Origin: HXMU1420-2 sp017643305
Lineage (GTDB): Bacteria; Pseudomonadota; Alphaproteobacteria; Rhodobacterales; Rhodobacteraceae
Assembly (NCBI GenBank): GCA_965217135.1
Contig: OZ244249.1
Coordinates: 3,658,001 to 3,722,000, forward strand
DNA: 64,000 nucleotides
Direction of reading: 5' to 3'
The position numbers were made by a program, and so were the translations under genes. Positions 9,137 to 18,330 of the stretch are shown piece by piece; position 1 is the first letter of the stretch; each line of letters starts with the position of its first letter. The notes beneath the pieces were generated by a model. It was not told the origin of the DNA, ran no database searches, and saw only the letters and a program-made list of their open reading frames with translations.

Positions 9137-9532
9137 TCAAACTATCGCTTCGGCCAGATGGGCCAAATCCGCCAGAGTTTTTGCGGTGACGTCCTTGTCG
9201 GCGTCATCGGCTGCCTCATGGGCAGCTTCCGCTTCTTTGCGCAAGCCGTCCAAGAACTCTGCAGTGACTTCGCCGCGCGGAATGGCCTTTTCGGCCAGAA
9301 CCGACATGGAGGTCGCGTTGATCTCAGCGAAACCGCCGGACACGACGTATTCGTCGGTTCCAGACCCCGCTTCGACCCGCAGGATACCGGGACGAAGGGT
9401 TGTGATCGTCGGCATATGTCCGGCCATCGCCGTCAGGTCGCCCTCGCTGCCCGGAATGGACACGGCTGTTGCCTCAACAGAGGCAAGCCGACGTTCCGGG
9501 CTAACAAGGTCGAATTGCATCATGTCAGCCAT
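9137..9532 (-). CDS. atpC: ATP synthase F1 epsilon subunit
   Basis: The 131-residue protein begins MQFDLVSPERRL, has the beta-sandwich motif VSIPGSEGDLTAMAGH and a C-terminal helical segment. The epsilon subunit sits on the central stalk, couples gamma to the c-ring and can inhibit ATP hydrolysis. It is the last gene of atpHAGDC, 9 bases after atpD, and is followed by the terminator at 9083-9121. The first codon may be the ATG at 9532 or the in-frame ATG at codon 4 or 5. Confidence 0.93.
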   Translation of the reverse strand: MADMMQFDLVSPERRLASVEATAVSIPGSEGDLTAMAGHMPTITTLRPGILRVEAGSGTDEYVVSGGFAEINATSMSVLAEKAIPRGEVTAEFLDGLRKEAEAAHEAADDADKDVTAKTLADLAHLAEAIV

Positions 9533-9541
9533 AACAGCTCC

Positions 9542-10966
9542 TTACGCGGCTTCAGCCGCCATGCGCTCTGCTTTGGCGATCACCTCATCGATGCCGCCAA
9601 CCATGTAGAAGGCCGCTTCGGGCAGGTGATCGTATTCGCCGGCAACAACCGCCTTGAACGACGCGATCGTATCTTCCAGCGAAACCTGAACACCTGGAGA
9701 ACCAGTGAACACCTGTGCCACGTCGAACGGCTGGCTCAGGAAACGCTGGATCTTGCGGGCGCGGGCCACGGTCAGTTTGTCTTCTTCGCTCAGTTCGTCC
9801 ATCCCGAGGATGGCAATAATGTCCTGCAGCGACTTGTAGCGCTGGAGGATCTGCTGAACGGCAGAGGCCACTTCGTAGTGTTCTTCACCCACAACTGCCG
9901 GGTCCATCAGACGCGATGTGGAGTCGAGCGGATCCACGGCCGGGTAGATACCCAGTTCGGAGATAGCACGCGACAGAACGGTGGTGGCGTCGAGGTGCGC
10001 AAACGACGTTGCCGGCGCGGGGTCGGTCAGGTCGTCCGCAGGCACGTACACGGCCTGCACCGATGTGATCGAACCGGCCTTGGTCGAGGTGATGCGTTCC
10101 TGCATCGCGCCCATGTCGGTTGCCAGCGTCGGCTGGTAGCCCACAGCGGAAGGAATACGACCGAGCAGAGCCGAACATTCCGAACCCGCCTGGGTGAAGC
10201 GGAAAATATTATCGACAAAGAACAGAACGTCGGTCCCGGACTGGTCGCGGAACTGTTCAGCGAGGGTCAGGCCAGTCAGAGCGATCCGCATACGTGCGCC
10301 CGGAGGTTCGTTCATCTGACCATAAACCAGGGCCACCTGGCTTTCCGACAAGTTGTCCGGCTTGATCACGTCGGATTCGATCATCTCGTGATACAGGTCG
10401 TTGCCTTCACGGGTCCGTTCACCCACGCCAGCGAACACCGAAAAGCCCGAGTGCACTTTTGCAATGTTGTTGATCAGTTCCATGATGAGAACCGTCTTGC
10501 CCACACCGGCGCCGCCAAACAGGCCGATCTTACCGCCTTTGGCATAGGGGGCCAGCAGGTCAACAACCTTGATACCGGTCACCAGGATTTCGGATTCGGT
10601 AGATTGTTCCTGGAATTCCGGCGCGGCTGCGTGGATCGGACGGGTTTCGGCAGCGTCCACCGGGCCCTTTTCGTCGATCGGTTCGCCCACAACGTTCATG
10701 ATGCGGCCCAGGGTTGCGTTCCCAACCGGCACCGAGATCGGGCCGCCAGTATCGGTTACGGCTGCGCCGCGGACCAAACCTTCGGTGGCGTCCATCGCGA
10801 TGGTGCGGACGGTGTTTTCACCCAGGTGCTGGGCCACTTCGAGCACCAGACGCTTGCCATTGTTGTCGCATTCCAGCGCGTTCAGAATTTCAGGCAGGTC
10901 GCCTTCGAACTGTACGTCCACGACGGCGCCGATGATCTGCGTGATCTTGCCGTTTGCAGTTGCCAT
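9542..10966 (-). CDS. atpD: ATP synthase F1 beta subunit
   Basis: The catalytic beta subunit, 474 residues, is full length. It shows the Walker A loop GGAGVGKTVL, the catalytic-Glu region GVGERTREGND, the Walker B DVLFFVDNIFRF and the family signature PAVDPLDSTS. It hydrolyses or makes ATP at the alpha/beta interface of the F1 head on the cytoplasmic side of the membrane. It lies 18 bases after atpG and 9 bases before atpC in the same operon. Confidence 0.98.
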   Translation of the reverse strand: MATANGKITQIIGAVVDVQFEGDLPEILNALECDNNGKRLVLEVAQHLGENTVRTIAMDATEGLVRGAAVTDTGGPISVPVGNATLGRIMNVVGEPIDEKGPVDAAETRPIHAAAPEFQEQSTESEILVTGIKVVDLLAPYAKGGKIGLFGGAGVGKTVLIMELINNIAKVHSGFSVFAGVGERTREGNDLYHEMIESDVIKPDNLSESQVALVYGQMNEPPGARMRIALTGLTLAEQFRDQSGTDVLFFVDNIFRFTQAGSECSALLGRIPSAVGYQPTLATDMGAMQERITSTKAGSITSVQAVYVPADDLTDPAPATSFAHLDATTVLSRAISELGIYPAVDPLDSTSRLMDPAVVGEEHYEVASAVQQILQRYKSLQDIIAILGMDELSEEDKLTVARARKIQRFLSQPFDVAQVFTGSPGVQVSLEDTIASFKAVVAGEYDHLPEAAFYMVGGIDEVIAKAERMAAEAA

Positions 10967-10984
10967 GTTTCGTCTCCGGTTTTC

Positions 10985-11860
10985 TTACAGCGCTTCCGCG
11001 CCGGAAATAATTTCAATCAGCTCGTTGGTGATCACGGCCTGACGCGAGCGGTTGTATTCGATGGTCAGCTTGTCGATCATCTCACCCGCGTTGCGTGTTG
11101 CGTTATCCATTGCGGACATCCGCGCGCCCTGCTCCGAGGCACCGTTTTCCAACAGCCCGCTGAAGATCTGCGTCGCGACACCGCGCGGCAGCAGATCGGC
11201 TAGGATTTCCTCTTCACCCGGTTCGTATTCGTAAAAGGCGGCATTGCTGGCCTCTTCTTCGGATTCGAACTTGGCCGGGATGATCTGCATCGCGGTCGGC
11301 TCCTGGCTGACCACGTTGACAAACTTCGAGAAGAAGAGGGTCGCTACATCGAATTCACCAGCATCGAACCGTGCCAGCACATCGCGAGCGATGTCCTGTG
11401 CGTTGGAATAGCCGATGCGTTTGACTTCGGTCAGATCCACGTGGCCGACAAAACTGTCGCCCAGGTCACGCTTGAGCTGGTCGCGGCCCTTTTTCCCAAC
11501 CGTCAGAATTTTAACGGTTTTTCCAGTCGCCATGAGCGACTGAGCATGCTGGCGGGCCAGGCGCGCGATGTTGGAGTTGAAGCCGCCGCAAAGGCCGCGT
11601 TCCGCCGTCATCACGACCAGCAGGTGCACCTGGTCGCTGCCCGTTCCGCTCAGCAGCTTCGGTGCGCCATCATTGCCACCAACCGAAGCAGCGAGCCCCG
11701 CCATCACGGCAGAAAACCGTTCGGCGTAGGGGCGGCCTTCCTCGGCTGCTTCCTGTGCCCGCCGCAGTTTCGCGGCGGCCACCATCTGCATGGCCTTGGT
11801 GATCTTGCGGGTCGATTTGACCGACTCGATCCTGTTTTTTAGGTCCTTAAGACTTGGCAT
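10985..11860 (-). CDS. atpG: ATP synthase F1 gamma subunit
   Basis: The 291-residue gamma subunit starts MPSLKDLKNRIESVKSTRKI and ends with the conserved NRSRQAVITNELIEI segment, the two helices of the rotating shaft. The middle has the ERGLCGGFNSN motif. It links the catalytic head to the c-ring. It sits between atpA (15 bases upstream) and atpD (18 bases downstream), the standard F1 order. Confidence 0.97.
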   Translation of the reverse strand: MPSLKDLKNRIESVKSTRKITKAMQMVAAAKLRRAQEAAEEGRPYAERFSAVMAGLAASVGGNDGAPKLLSGTGSDQVHLLVVMTAERGLCGGFNSNIARLARQHAQSLMATGKTVKILTVGKKGRDQLKRDLGDSFVGHVDLTEVKRIGYSNAQDIARDVLARFDAGEFDVATLFFSKFVNVVSQEPTAMQIIPAKFESEEEASNAAFYEYEPGEEEILADLLPRGVATQIFSGLLENGASEQGARMSAMDNATRNAGEMIDKLTIEYNRSRQAVITNELIEIISGAEAL

Positions 11861-11875
11861 GTGCCCAGGCCCCCG

Positions 11876-13414
11876 TTACGCGAAGTTTTCTGCGAACTCT
11901 TCGATGGCCTTGGTGAGCCGATCTGCCGCGTCACCCTTAATTTTCGGGTCTTCGTTGGTGATCCAGTCCAGCATGTCCTGATGCTTGGTGCGCAGGTGGT
12001 TCAGCAGACCGGTTTCGAAGCGGCCGACATCGCCAACCGGCAGCTTGTCGAGGAAGCCGGTGGTGCCCGCGAAGATCACGCAAACGATCTCTGCGTTGGT
12101 CAGCGGTGAATACTGGGCCTGCTTCATCAATTCCGTCAGACGCGCACCGCGGTTCAGCAGCTGCTGGGTTGCGGCGTCGAGGTCAGAGCCAAACTGAGCG
12201 AAGGCGGCCATTTCACGGTACTGCGCCAGTTCCAGTTTAACCGGACCAGCGACCGATTTCATCGCGTCAGTCTGGGCGGAGGAGCCCACACGCGACACCG
12301 ACAGACCGGTGTTCACGGCCGGGCGGATGCCCTGGTAGAACAGTTCTGTTTCCAGAAAGATCTGGCCATCGGTGATAGAGATCACGTTGGTCGGGATAAA
12401 CGCCGAAACGTCGCCACCTTGGGTTTCGATCACCGGCAGTGCGGTCAAGGAGCCTGCGCCAAAGTCTTCGTTCAGCTTTGCAGAGCGTTCCAACAGACGC
12501 GAGTGCAGGTAGAAAACGTCACCCGGATATGCTTCACGGCCCGGCGGGCGACGCAGAAGCAGGGACATCTGACGGTAGGAGACAGCCTGTTTGGAGAGGT
12601 CATCGTAGATAATCAGGGCGTGGCGGCCATTATCGCGGAAGTATTCTGCGATCGCGGTGGCCGAATACGGTGCGAGGAACTGCATCGGCGCCGGGTCGGA
12701 CGCGGTGGCGGCCACAACGATGGAGTATTCGATGGCACCGGTTTCTTCCAGCTTCTTCACCAGCTGCGCAACGGTTGACCGCTTCTGGCCAACAGCCACG
12801 TAGACGCAGTAGAGCTTCTTGCTCTCATCGTCGCCAGCGGCTTCGTTGTAGGATTTCTGGTTCAGGATGGTGTCCAGCGCCACGGCAGTTTTACCGGTCT
12901 GGCGGTCACCAATGATCAGTTCGCGCTGGCCACGGCCGATCGGGATCATGGCGTCAACGGATTTCAGACCGGTTGCCATCGGTTCGTGCACCGACTTGCG
13001 CGGGATGATGCCCGGGGCCTTAACGTCAGCGACGCCGCGGGTCTTGGTCTTGATCGGGCCCTTGCCGTCAATCGGGTTGCCTAGACCGTCCACAACACGA
13101 CCCAGCAGTTCGTCCCCGATCGGAACGTCCACGATGGAGTTTGTGCGCTTGACCGTGTCACCTTCTTTAATGTCACGGTCAGAACCGAAGATCACAACGC
13201 CGACGTTGTCGCTTTCCAGGTTCAGCGCCATCCCCATGATGCCGCCCGGGAATTCGACCATTTCACCGGCCTGCACGTTGTCGAGGCCATAAACGCGGGC
13301 GATACCATCACCAACGCTCAGCACGCGACCCACTTCGGCAACTTCGGCTTCCTGGCCGAAGTTTTTGATCTGGTCCTTAAGGATCGCAGAAATCTCTGCT
13401 GCTTGGATACCCAT
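11876..13414 (-). CDS. atpA: ATP synthase F1 alpha subunit
   Basis: The 512-residue alpha subunit starts MGIQAAEISAIL, with the Walker A loop GDRQTGKTAVA near residue 170 and the signature PAVNTGLSVSRVGSSAQ. It forms the non-catalytic nucleotide sites of F1. Its ATG follows the atpH stop directly (TAAATG), so its translation is likely coupled to atpH. Confidence 0.98.
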   Translation of the reverse strand: MGIQAAEISAILKDQIKNFGQEAEVAEVGRVLSVGDGIARVYGLDNVQAGEMVEFPGGIMGMALNLESDNVGVVIFGSDRDIKEGDTVKRTNSIVDVPIGDELLGRVVDGLGNPIDGKGPIKTKTRGVADVKAPGIIPRKSVHEPMATGLKSVDAMIPIGRGQRELIIGDRQTGKTAVALDTILNQKSYNEAAGDDESKKLYCVYVAVGQKRSTVAQLVKKLEETGAIEYSIVVAATASDPAPMQFLAPYSATAIAEYFRDNGRHALIIYDDLSKQAVSYRQMSLLLRRPPGREAYPGDVFYLHSRLLERSAKLNEDFGAGSLTALPVIETQGGDVSAFIPTNVISITDGQIFLETELFYQGIRPAVNTGLSVSRVGSSAQTDAMKSVAGPVKLELAQYREMAAFAQFGSDLDAATQQLLNRGARLTELMKQAQYSPLTNAEIVCVIFAGTTGFLDKLPVGDVGRFETGLLNHLRTKHQDMLDWITNEDPKIKGDAADRLTKAIEEFAENFA

Positions 13415-13975
13415 TTATCCGACCTCTTTCATTGCATTCTGGAGGGAGCTGAGCTGGGAGCGGATCGACGTGTCGATCATCTTCGAGCCCACTTTGACAA
13501 CAAGACCGCCAATGAGGCTTTCATCGACAGTCGCATGAATGGTGACATCTTTACCGACACTGTCCTTTAGGGACGCAGCCAGCTTTTCAGTCTGTGCCTT
13601 GGTCAGGGCCTTGGCGCTGACCACGTCTGCAGTCACTTCGCCGCGTTCGTCGGCCAGCGCTGCCCGCAGCGCGCTGACAAGTTGAGGCAGAACGAAAAGA
13701 CGACGTTTATCTGCCATCAGACCGATAGAGTTGCGCAGCACCGGCGCAAGGTCCATTTTTTTAGCGATGGCTGTCATGGCCGCGCTTTGTTCGACACGCG
13801 GCACAATGGGCGACTGGATCAGACCGCGCAGATCGGCGCTTTCGTCCAGAGCTGCAGCCAGGTCATTGACCCCGCTTTCCAAGCCATCGAGATTTTTATT
13901 TTCCTTCGCGATCTCAAAGATCGCGGTGGCATAGCGTTCCGCAATCTGTGCGGAAATCGAAGCAGCTTCGGACAC
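13415..13975 (-). CDS. atpH: ATP synthase F1 delta subunit
   Basis: The delta subunit (about 186 residues) joins the F1 head to the peripheral stalk. It shows SISAQIAERYATAIFE at the N-terminus and the family's C-terminal SLIGGLVVKVGSKMIDTSIRSQL pattern. I chose GTG 13975 because GGAAGG lies about 6 bases upstream and the resulting start (SEAASIS) is like AtpH of related bacteria; an ATG at 14005 would add ten residues. It is the first gene of the operon. No F0 genes are near, as expected in Rhodobacteraceae, where they form a separate operon. The promoter should lie in 13976-14236. Confidence 0.93.
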   Translation of the reverse strand: MSEAASISAQIAERYATAIFEIAKENKNLDGLESGVNDLAAALDESADLRGLIQSPIVPRVEQSAAMTAIAKKMDLAPVLRNSIGLMADKRRLFVLPQLVSALRAALADERGEVTADVVSAKALTKAQTEKLAASLKDSVGKDVTIHATVDESLIGGLVVKVGSKMIDTSIRSQLSSLQNAMKEVG

Positions 13976-14236
13976 GTCCACCCTTCCGATTCTTGGCCCC
14001 ATCAATGGGTTGCCGGTGCAACCGCGGGGCGTGGAAGCCGCCCCGCGAGCAGCAGGGCGCCAAAATCAGCGTGGATGTAACAGAGCCCCCCGAACCTCGC
14101 AACAACGAAAATGCGACGGGCTTGAGTGGAAATTTCCCTTCCAATCAGGGCCTTGTCGCAAGTGCGACCCTTTGCATCACAACTGGCTCTAAAAAATGCA
14201 GAAAATAAACTCAGTTTTGGTGCTGCCGGGGGCGAG

Positions 14237-15019
14237 TCACCGGGGTTCTTCCGCACGCAACGGATGTTGCCCTGCCGGTTCGGGGCGGGAAACGCCAACT
14301 GCACCCTCCAGAACTTTGACCGGGGTTTTGACCGCGTCCTTGATGGCGTTGCCCTTGGGGGTGTAAACGCGCTTGCTGGCCTCAACCATCAGGACACCAC
14401 CAGCTATGGATAACAGTACCGACCGCCCAAGCCTGTCAAAAATCGGCGCAGATTTCAGCCAGAATCGGCGTTCCGATGGCGGCTGGTACAGTGCTGACAG
14501 GTGCCGTTCAGGCAAAAAATTGTGATGTTTGAGCTGCACTTCCAGCTGGCTGGCAGAATACGGCCGCCCAAAGCCAAACGGTGTCCGGTCGCGTCTTGAC
14601 CACAGACCCGAGCGATTGGGCACGATGAACAACGCCTTGCCCCCGGGCCCCAACACACGCCAACATTCCCGCAGCAGATCGGATGCCCGTTCAGATGTTT
14701 CCAGCCCGTGTAGCAGGATCAAACGGTCGACATGGCCGGTTTCAAGCGGCCAGAGTGTTTCTTCTGTCAGGACCGCCACATTGGGCTGACCCGCTGGCCA
14801 CGGCATAACCCCCTGCGGGCCTGGCATAAGCGCCACCACCCTGCGCGCATCCTTCAGGTAAGGGCGCAGCAACGGCGTGGCAAAGCCGAAACCGACCACC
14901 GTCTGCCCCTGCGCTTCGGGCCAGAGTTCCAGCATGCGGGCGCGAATGGCCGCCTGCGCTGCACGCCCAAGCGTGCTGCGATAGTAGAAGTTCCGAAGAT
15001 CCTGTACGTCGAGATGCAT
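14237..15019 (-). CDS. class I SAM-dependent methyltransferase-like protein
   Basis: From the ATG at 15019 the product has about 260 residues, starting MHLDVQDLRNFYYRS. It keeps the Rossmann-type methyltransferase outline: a motif I region VVGFGFATPLLRPYL, where the glycines are fewer than usual, the motif LILLHGLETSERASDLLRECWRVLGPGGKALFI (given in two parts: LILLHGLE and WRVLGPGGKALFIV), and NRSGLWSRRDRTPFG. It is divergent from gloB with overlapping 5' regions. This pairing suggests a small-molecule role, but the substrate is unknown. A longer in-frame start at 15121 would overlap gloB. Confidence 0.75.
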   Translation of the reverse strand: MHLDVQDLRNFYYRSTLGRAAQAAIRARMLELWPEAQGQTVVGFGFATPLLRPYLKDARRVVALMPGPQGVMPWPAGQPNVAVLTEETLWPLETGHVDRLILLHGLETSERASDLLRECWRVLGPGGKALFIVPNRSGLWSRRDRTPFGFGRPYSASQLEVQLKHHNFLPERHLSALYQPPSERRFWLKSAPIFDRLGRSVLLSIAGGVLMVEASKRVYTPKGNAIKDAVKTPVKVLEGAVGVSRPEPAGQHPLRAEEPR

Positions 15020-15080
15020 TGCGGGTCCCGCTGTGATCAGCCAATCTGACCTAAATGTAGCAATGAAAGTCTGAAACGCC

Positions 15081-15848
15081 ATGCCTCTTGAGATCGTGAC
15101 CGTCCCGTGCCTCAGCGACAATTATGCATTCCTGGCCCATGATGCCGCCAGCGGCGACACAGCGGTGGTCGATGCGCCCGAGGCAGGTCCCATTCTGGCA
15201 GAGCTGGATGCCCGTGGCTGGACGTTGACACACGTTCTTATCACGCACCATCACTGGGATCACGTGGACGGGCTGGCTGATATCCTGGCCCAGCACAAGG
15301 CAACAGTTGTGGGCGCGGCAGCCGATGCTGAACGGCTGCCCAAGCTGGATATTGCGCTGGCCGAAAGGGAAAGCGTGACGATCGGTAGCGAAGAGGGTGT
15401 AGTTCTAGATGTCAGCGGTCACACCGTCGGGCACATCGCTTATCATTTCCCGGCATCCGGTGTTGTGTTCACCGCCGACAGTTTGATGGCGCTGGGATGT
15501 GGCCGGGTGTTCGAAGGCACCATGCCGATGATGTGGGACAGTCTGAGCAAATTGGCCGCCCTGCCCCCGGAAACGGTTGTGTGTTCCGGCCATGAATACA
15601 CCTCCGCCAACGCGAAATTTGCGCTAAGCGTTGATCCGGACAATCATGAACTTATATCACGTGCTAAAGCGATCGAAGAAGCGCGCGGAGCGGGTACACC
15701 CACGGTTCCGTCAATCCTGTCGGAAGAACTGGCGACCAACCCTTTCCTGCGCGCATCCGATCCGAAATTCAAGGCCGTGCTGGGGATGGCGGGGGCAGAT
15801 GATGCCGCCGTTTTTGCAGAGGTCCGTACACGAAAGGACAATTTTTGA
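15081..15848 (+). CDS. gloB: hydroxyacylglutathione hydrolase (glyoxalase II)
   Basis: Glyoxalase II hydrolyses S-lactoylglutathione to lactate and glutathione, the second step of methylglyoxal detoxification. The 255-residue product has the binuclear metal motif THHHWDH near residue 56, SGHTVGHIAYH, FTADSLMALGCGR and the glutathione-binding CSGHEYTSANAKFA. The length and C-terminal helices are normal. About 155 bases separate it from clpA; I see no clpS there. Confidence 0.95.
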   Translation: MPLEIVTVPCLSDNYAFLAHDAASGDTAVVDAPEAGPILAELDARGWTLTHVLITHHHWDHVDGLADILAQHKATVVGAAADAERLPKLDIALAERESVTIGSEEGVVLDVSGHTVGHIAYHFPASGVVFTADSLMALGCGRVFEGTMPMMWDSLSKLAALPPETVVCSGHEYTSANAKFALSVDPDNHELISRAKAIEEARGAGTPTVPSILSEELATNPFLRASDPKFKAVLGMAGADDAAVFAEVRTRKDNF

Positions 15849-16002
15849 CCCTCTATCAGCACGGATGCATCAAATCTGCGCCCAAGTGGTAAGAAAAAAC
15901 TTGAAGCCGGTAGCTGATCGCCCAAACTCTAGTAGTAGAAGCAAATGGCTGACGACCGACGCCAACTTTCCTGTCAGCCCAAGATAAGAGGAGCACTGCA
16001 TC

Positions 16003-18330
16003 GTGCCTTCATTTTCAAATTCTCTGGAGCAGGCAATCCATTCGGCTCTCGCACTGGCCAATGAACGCAGGCATGAGTTCGCAACGTTGGAACACCTGCT
16101 TCTGGCCCTGCTGGATGAGCCGGACGCCACCCGCGTCATGCGGGCGTGCAGCGTTGACCTGAACGAACTGCGCAGCACCCTGCTGGAATTCGTCGACGAA
16201 GACCTGTCCAACCTTGTCACCGACATTGACGGGTCCGAGGCCGTGCCAACCGCGGCCTTCCAGCGTGTGATCCAGCGCGCCGCAATCCATGTGCAATCCT
16301 CGGGCCGCACCGAGGTGACCGGTGCAAATGTTCTGGTTGCAATCTTTGCCGAACGGGAATCCAACGCGGCCTATTTCCTGCAGGAGCAGGACATGACGCG
16401 GTATGATGCCGTTAACTTCATTGCGCATGGCGTCGCCAAGGACCCCGCCTTCGGGGAATCTCGGCCCGTGTCCGGCGCCAGCGAGTCCGAAGACGAAAGC
16501 CAAGCGTCGCCTTCCACCGAAGAAGAACAGAAAGAAAGCGCGCTGGCCAAATACTGCGTGGACCTGAATGCCAAGTCCCGCGAAGGCGATATTGACCCAC
16601 TGATCGGCCGCGCACACGAAGTGGAGCGCTGCATCCAAGTTTTGTGCCGCCGGCGCAAGAACAATCCGCTGCTTGTTGGTGATCCCGGCGTGGGCAAAAC
16701 CGCCATCGCCGAAGGTCTGGCGCGCAAGATTGTGGCCGGTGAAACCCCCGAAATTCTGAAAAACACAACCATCTATTCGCTCGACATGGGTGCGTTGCTG
16801 GCAGGCACGAGGTATCGCGGTGATTTTGAAGAGCGTCTGAAAGCCGTTGTGACTGAGCTGGAAGAACACCCTGACGCCATCCTGTTTATAGACGAAATCC
16901 ACACAGTTATCGGCGCTGGCGCGACCTCGGGCGGTGCGATGGATGCATCAAACCTGCTGAAGCCCGCCCTGCAGGGTGGCAAGCTGCGCACTATGGGGTC
17001 GACCACCTACAAGGAATTCCGTCAACATTTCGAAAAGGACCGGGCGCTGAGCCGCCGGTTCCAGAAGATTGACGTGAACGAACCGTCTGTCGAAGATTCG
17101 GTGAAGATCCTCAAGGGGCTGAAGCCGTATTTCGAAGATCACCACAGCGTCAAATACACTTCCGAAGCGATAAAGACGGCGGTGGAGCTGTCGGCGCGGT
17201 ACATCAATGACCGCAAGCTGCCGGACAAGGCCATCGACGTGATTGACGAGGCAGGCGCAGCGCAGCATCTGCTCACTGAGTCCAAGCGTCGCAAGACCAT
17301 CGGCGTCAAAGAAGTGGAAGCCGTGGTCGCCAAAATTGCCCGGATTCCCCCGAAGTCGGTATCGAAGGACGACGCAGAGGTTCTGCGTGATCTGGAAACC
17401 ACGCTGAAACGGGTGGTCTTTGGCCAGGATAATGCCATCGAGGCGTTGTCGAGCGCGATCAAACTGGCCCGCGCGGGCCTGCGCGAGCCGGAAAAGCCCA
17501 TTGGCAACTACCTGTTCGCTGGTCCGACCGGCGTGGGCAAGACAGAAGTAGCCAAGCAACTGGCCGACAGCCTCGGTGTGGAACTGCTGCGTTTCGACAT
17601 GTCTGAGTATATGGAGAAGCACGCTGTCAGCCGCCTGATTGGTGCGCCTCCAGGCTATGTAGGCTTTGACCAGGGCGGTCTACTGACTGATGGCGTCGAC
17701 CAGCATCCACATTGCGTGCTGTTGCTTGATGAAATCGAAAAAGCGCACCCAGATGTTTACAACATCCTGCTGCAGGTGATGGACCATGGAGAACTGACCG
17801 ATCACAATGGCCGGACTGTGAATTTCCGCAATGTGGTACTTATCATGACCTCAAATGCGGGCGCTATGGAGCAGGCTAAGGAAGCCATCGGCTTTGGCCG
17901 CGACCGGCGCGAAGGCGAAGATACGGCTGCGATTGAACGCATGTTCACGCCCGAATTCCGCAACCGCTTGGATGCAGTGATCTCATTTGCTCCGCTGGGC
18001 AAAGAAGTGATCCTGCAGGTGGTCGAGAAGTTTGTGCTGCAGCTTGAAGCGCAGCTGCTGGACCGTGGTGTGACCATCGAACTGACGCGCCCTGCCGCCG
18101 AATGGCTGGCTGACAAAGGCTATGATGACAAGATGGGCGCGCGTCCGCTGGGCCGCGTGATCCAGGAAAACATCAAGAAGCCGTTGGCCGAAGAATTGCT
18201 GTTTGGCAAGCTGGCCAAGGGCGGGCTGGTCAAGGTGGGCGTCAAAGACGGCAAGCTGGATCTGCGCATCGAAGGTCCAAGCAACCGCCAGATCAGCGGT
18301 GACAAGCCGCCGCTTTTGACGGCAGAGTGA
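16003..18330 (+). CDS. clpA: ATP-dependent Clp protease ATP-binding subunit ClpA
   Basis: ClpA is the AAA+ unfoldase that feeds substrates, often via ClpS, to ClpP. The 775-residue product has two N-terminal Clp repeats (residues 1-145), an acidic linker, and two AAA+ modules with Walker A loops GDPGVGKTA (about residue 226) and GPTGVGKTE (about residue 506). The C-terminus has the IGFGRDRR segment in place of the ClpP-binding IGL/F loop context. The start is GTG, supported by AGAGGAG 9 bases upstream. The stop overlaps the next start (GTGA), coupling it to the M23 gene. Confidence 0.95.
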   Translation: MPSFSNSLEQAIHSALALANERRHEFATLEHLLLALLDEPDATRVMRACSVDLNELRSTLLEFVDEDLSNLVTDIDGSEAVPTAAFQRVIQRAAIHVQSSGRTEVTGANVLVAIFAERESNAAYFLQEQDMTRYDAVNFIAHGVAKDPAFGESRPVSGASESEDESQASPSTEEEQKESALAKYCVDLNAKSREGDIDPLIGRAHEVERCIQVLCRRRKNNPLLVGDPGVGKTAIAEGLARKIVAGETPEILKNTTIYSLDMGALLAGTRYRGDFEERLKAVVTELEEHPDAILFIDEIHTVIGAGATSGGAMDASNLLKPALQGGKLRTMGSTTYKEFRQHFEKDRALSRRFQKIDVNEPSVEDSVKILKGLKPYFEDHHSVKYTSEAIKTAVELSARYINDRKLPDKAIDVIDEAGAAQHLLTESKRRKTIGVKEVEAVVAKIARIPPKSVSKDDAEVLRDLETTLKRVVFGQDNAIEALSSAIKLARAGLREPEKPIGNYLFAGPTGVGKTEVAKQLADSLGVELLRFDMSEYMEKHAVSRLIGAPPGYVGFDQGGLLTDGVDQHPHCVLLLDEIEKAHPDVYNILLQVMDHGELTDHNGRTVNFRNVVLIMTSNAGAMEQAKEAIGFGRDRREGEDTAAIERMFTPEFRNRLDAVISFAPLGKEVILQVVEKFVLQLEAQLLDRGVTIELTRPAAEWLADKGYDDKMGARPLGRVIQENIKKPLAEELLFGKLAKGGLVKVGVKDGKLDLRIEGPSNRQISGDKPPLLTAE

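Noticed and set aside
9047..11203. 718-codon open frame on the plus strand across atpC and atpD
   Set aside because: Antisense to two textbook ATP synthase genes; the sequence looks like a GC-rich shadow.
15849..16002. A clpS gene between gloB and clpA
   Set aside because: The 154-bp gap is too short for clpS (about 100 codons) and shows no ClpS motif; clpS is probably elsewhere.
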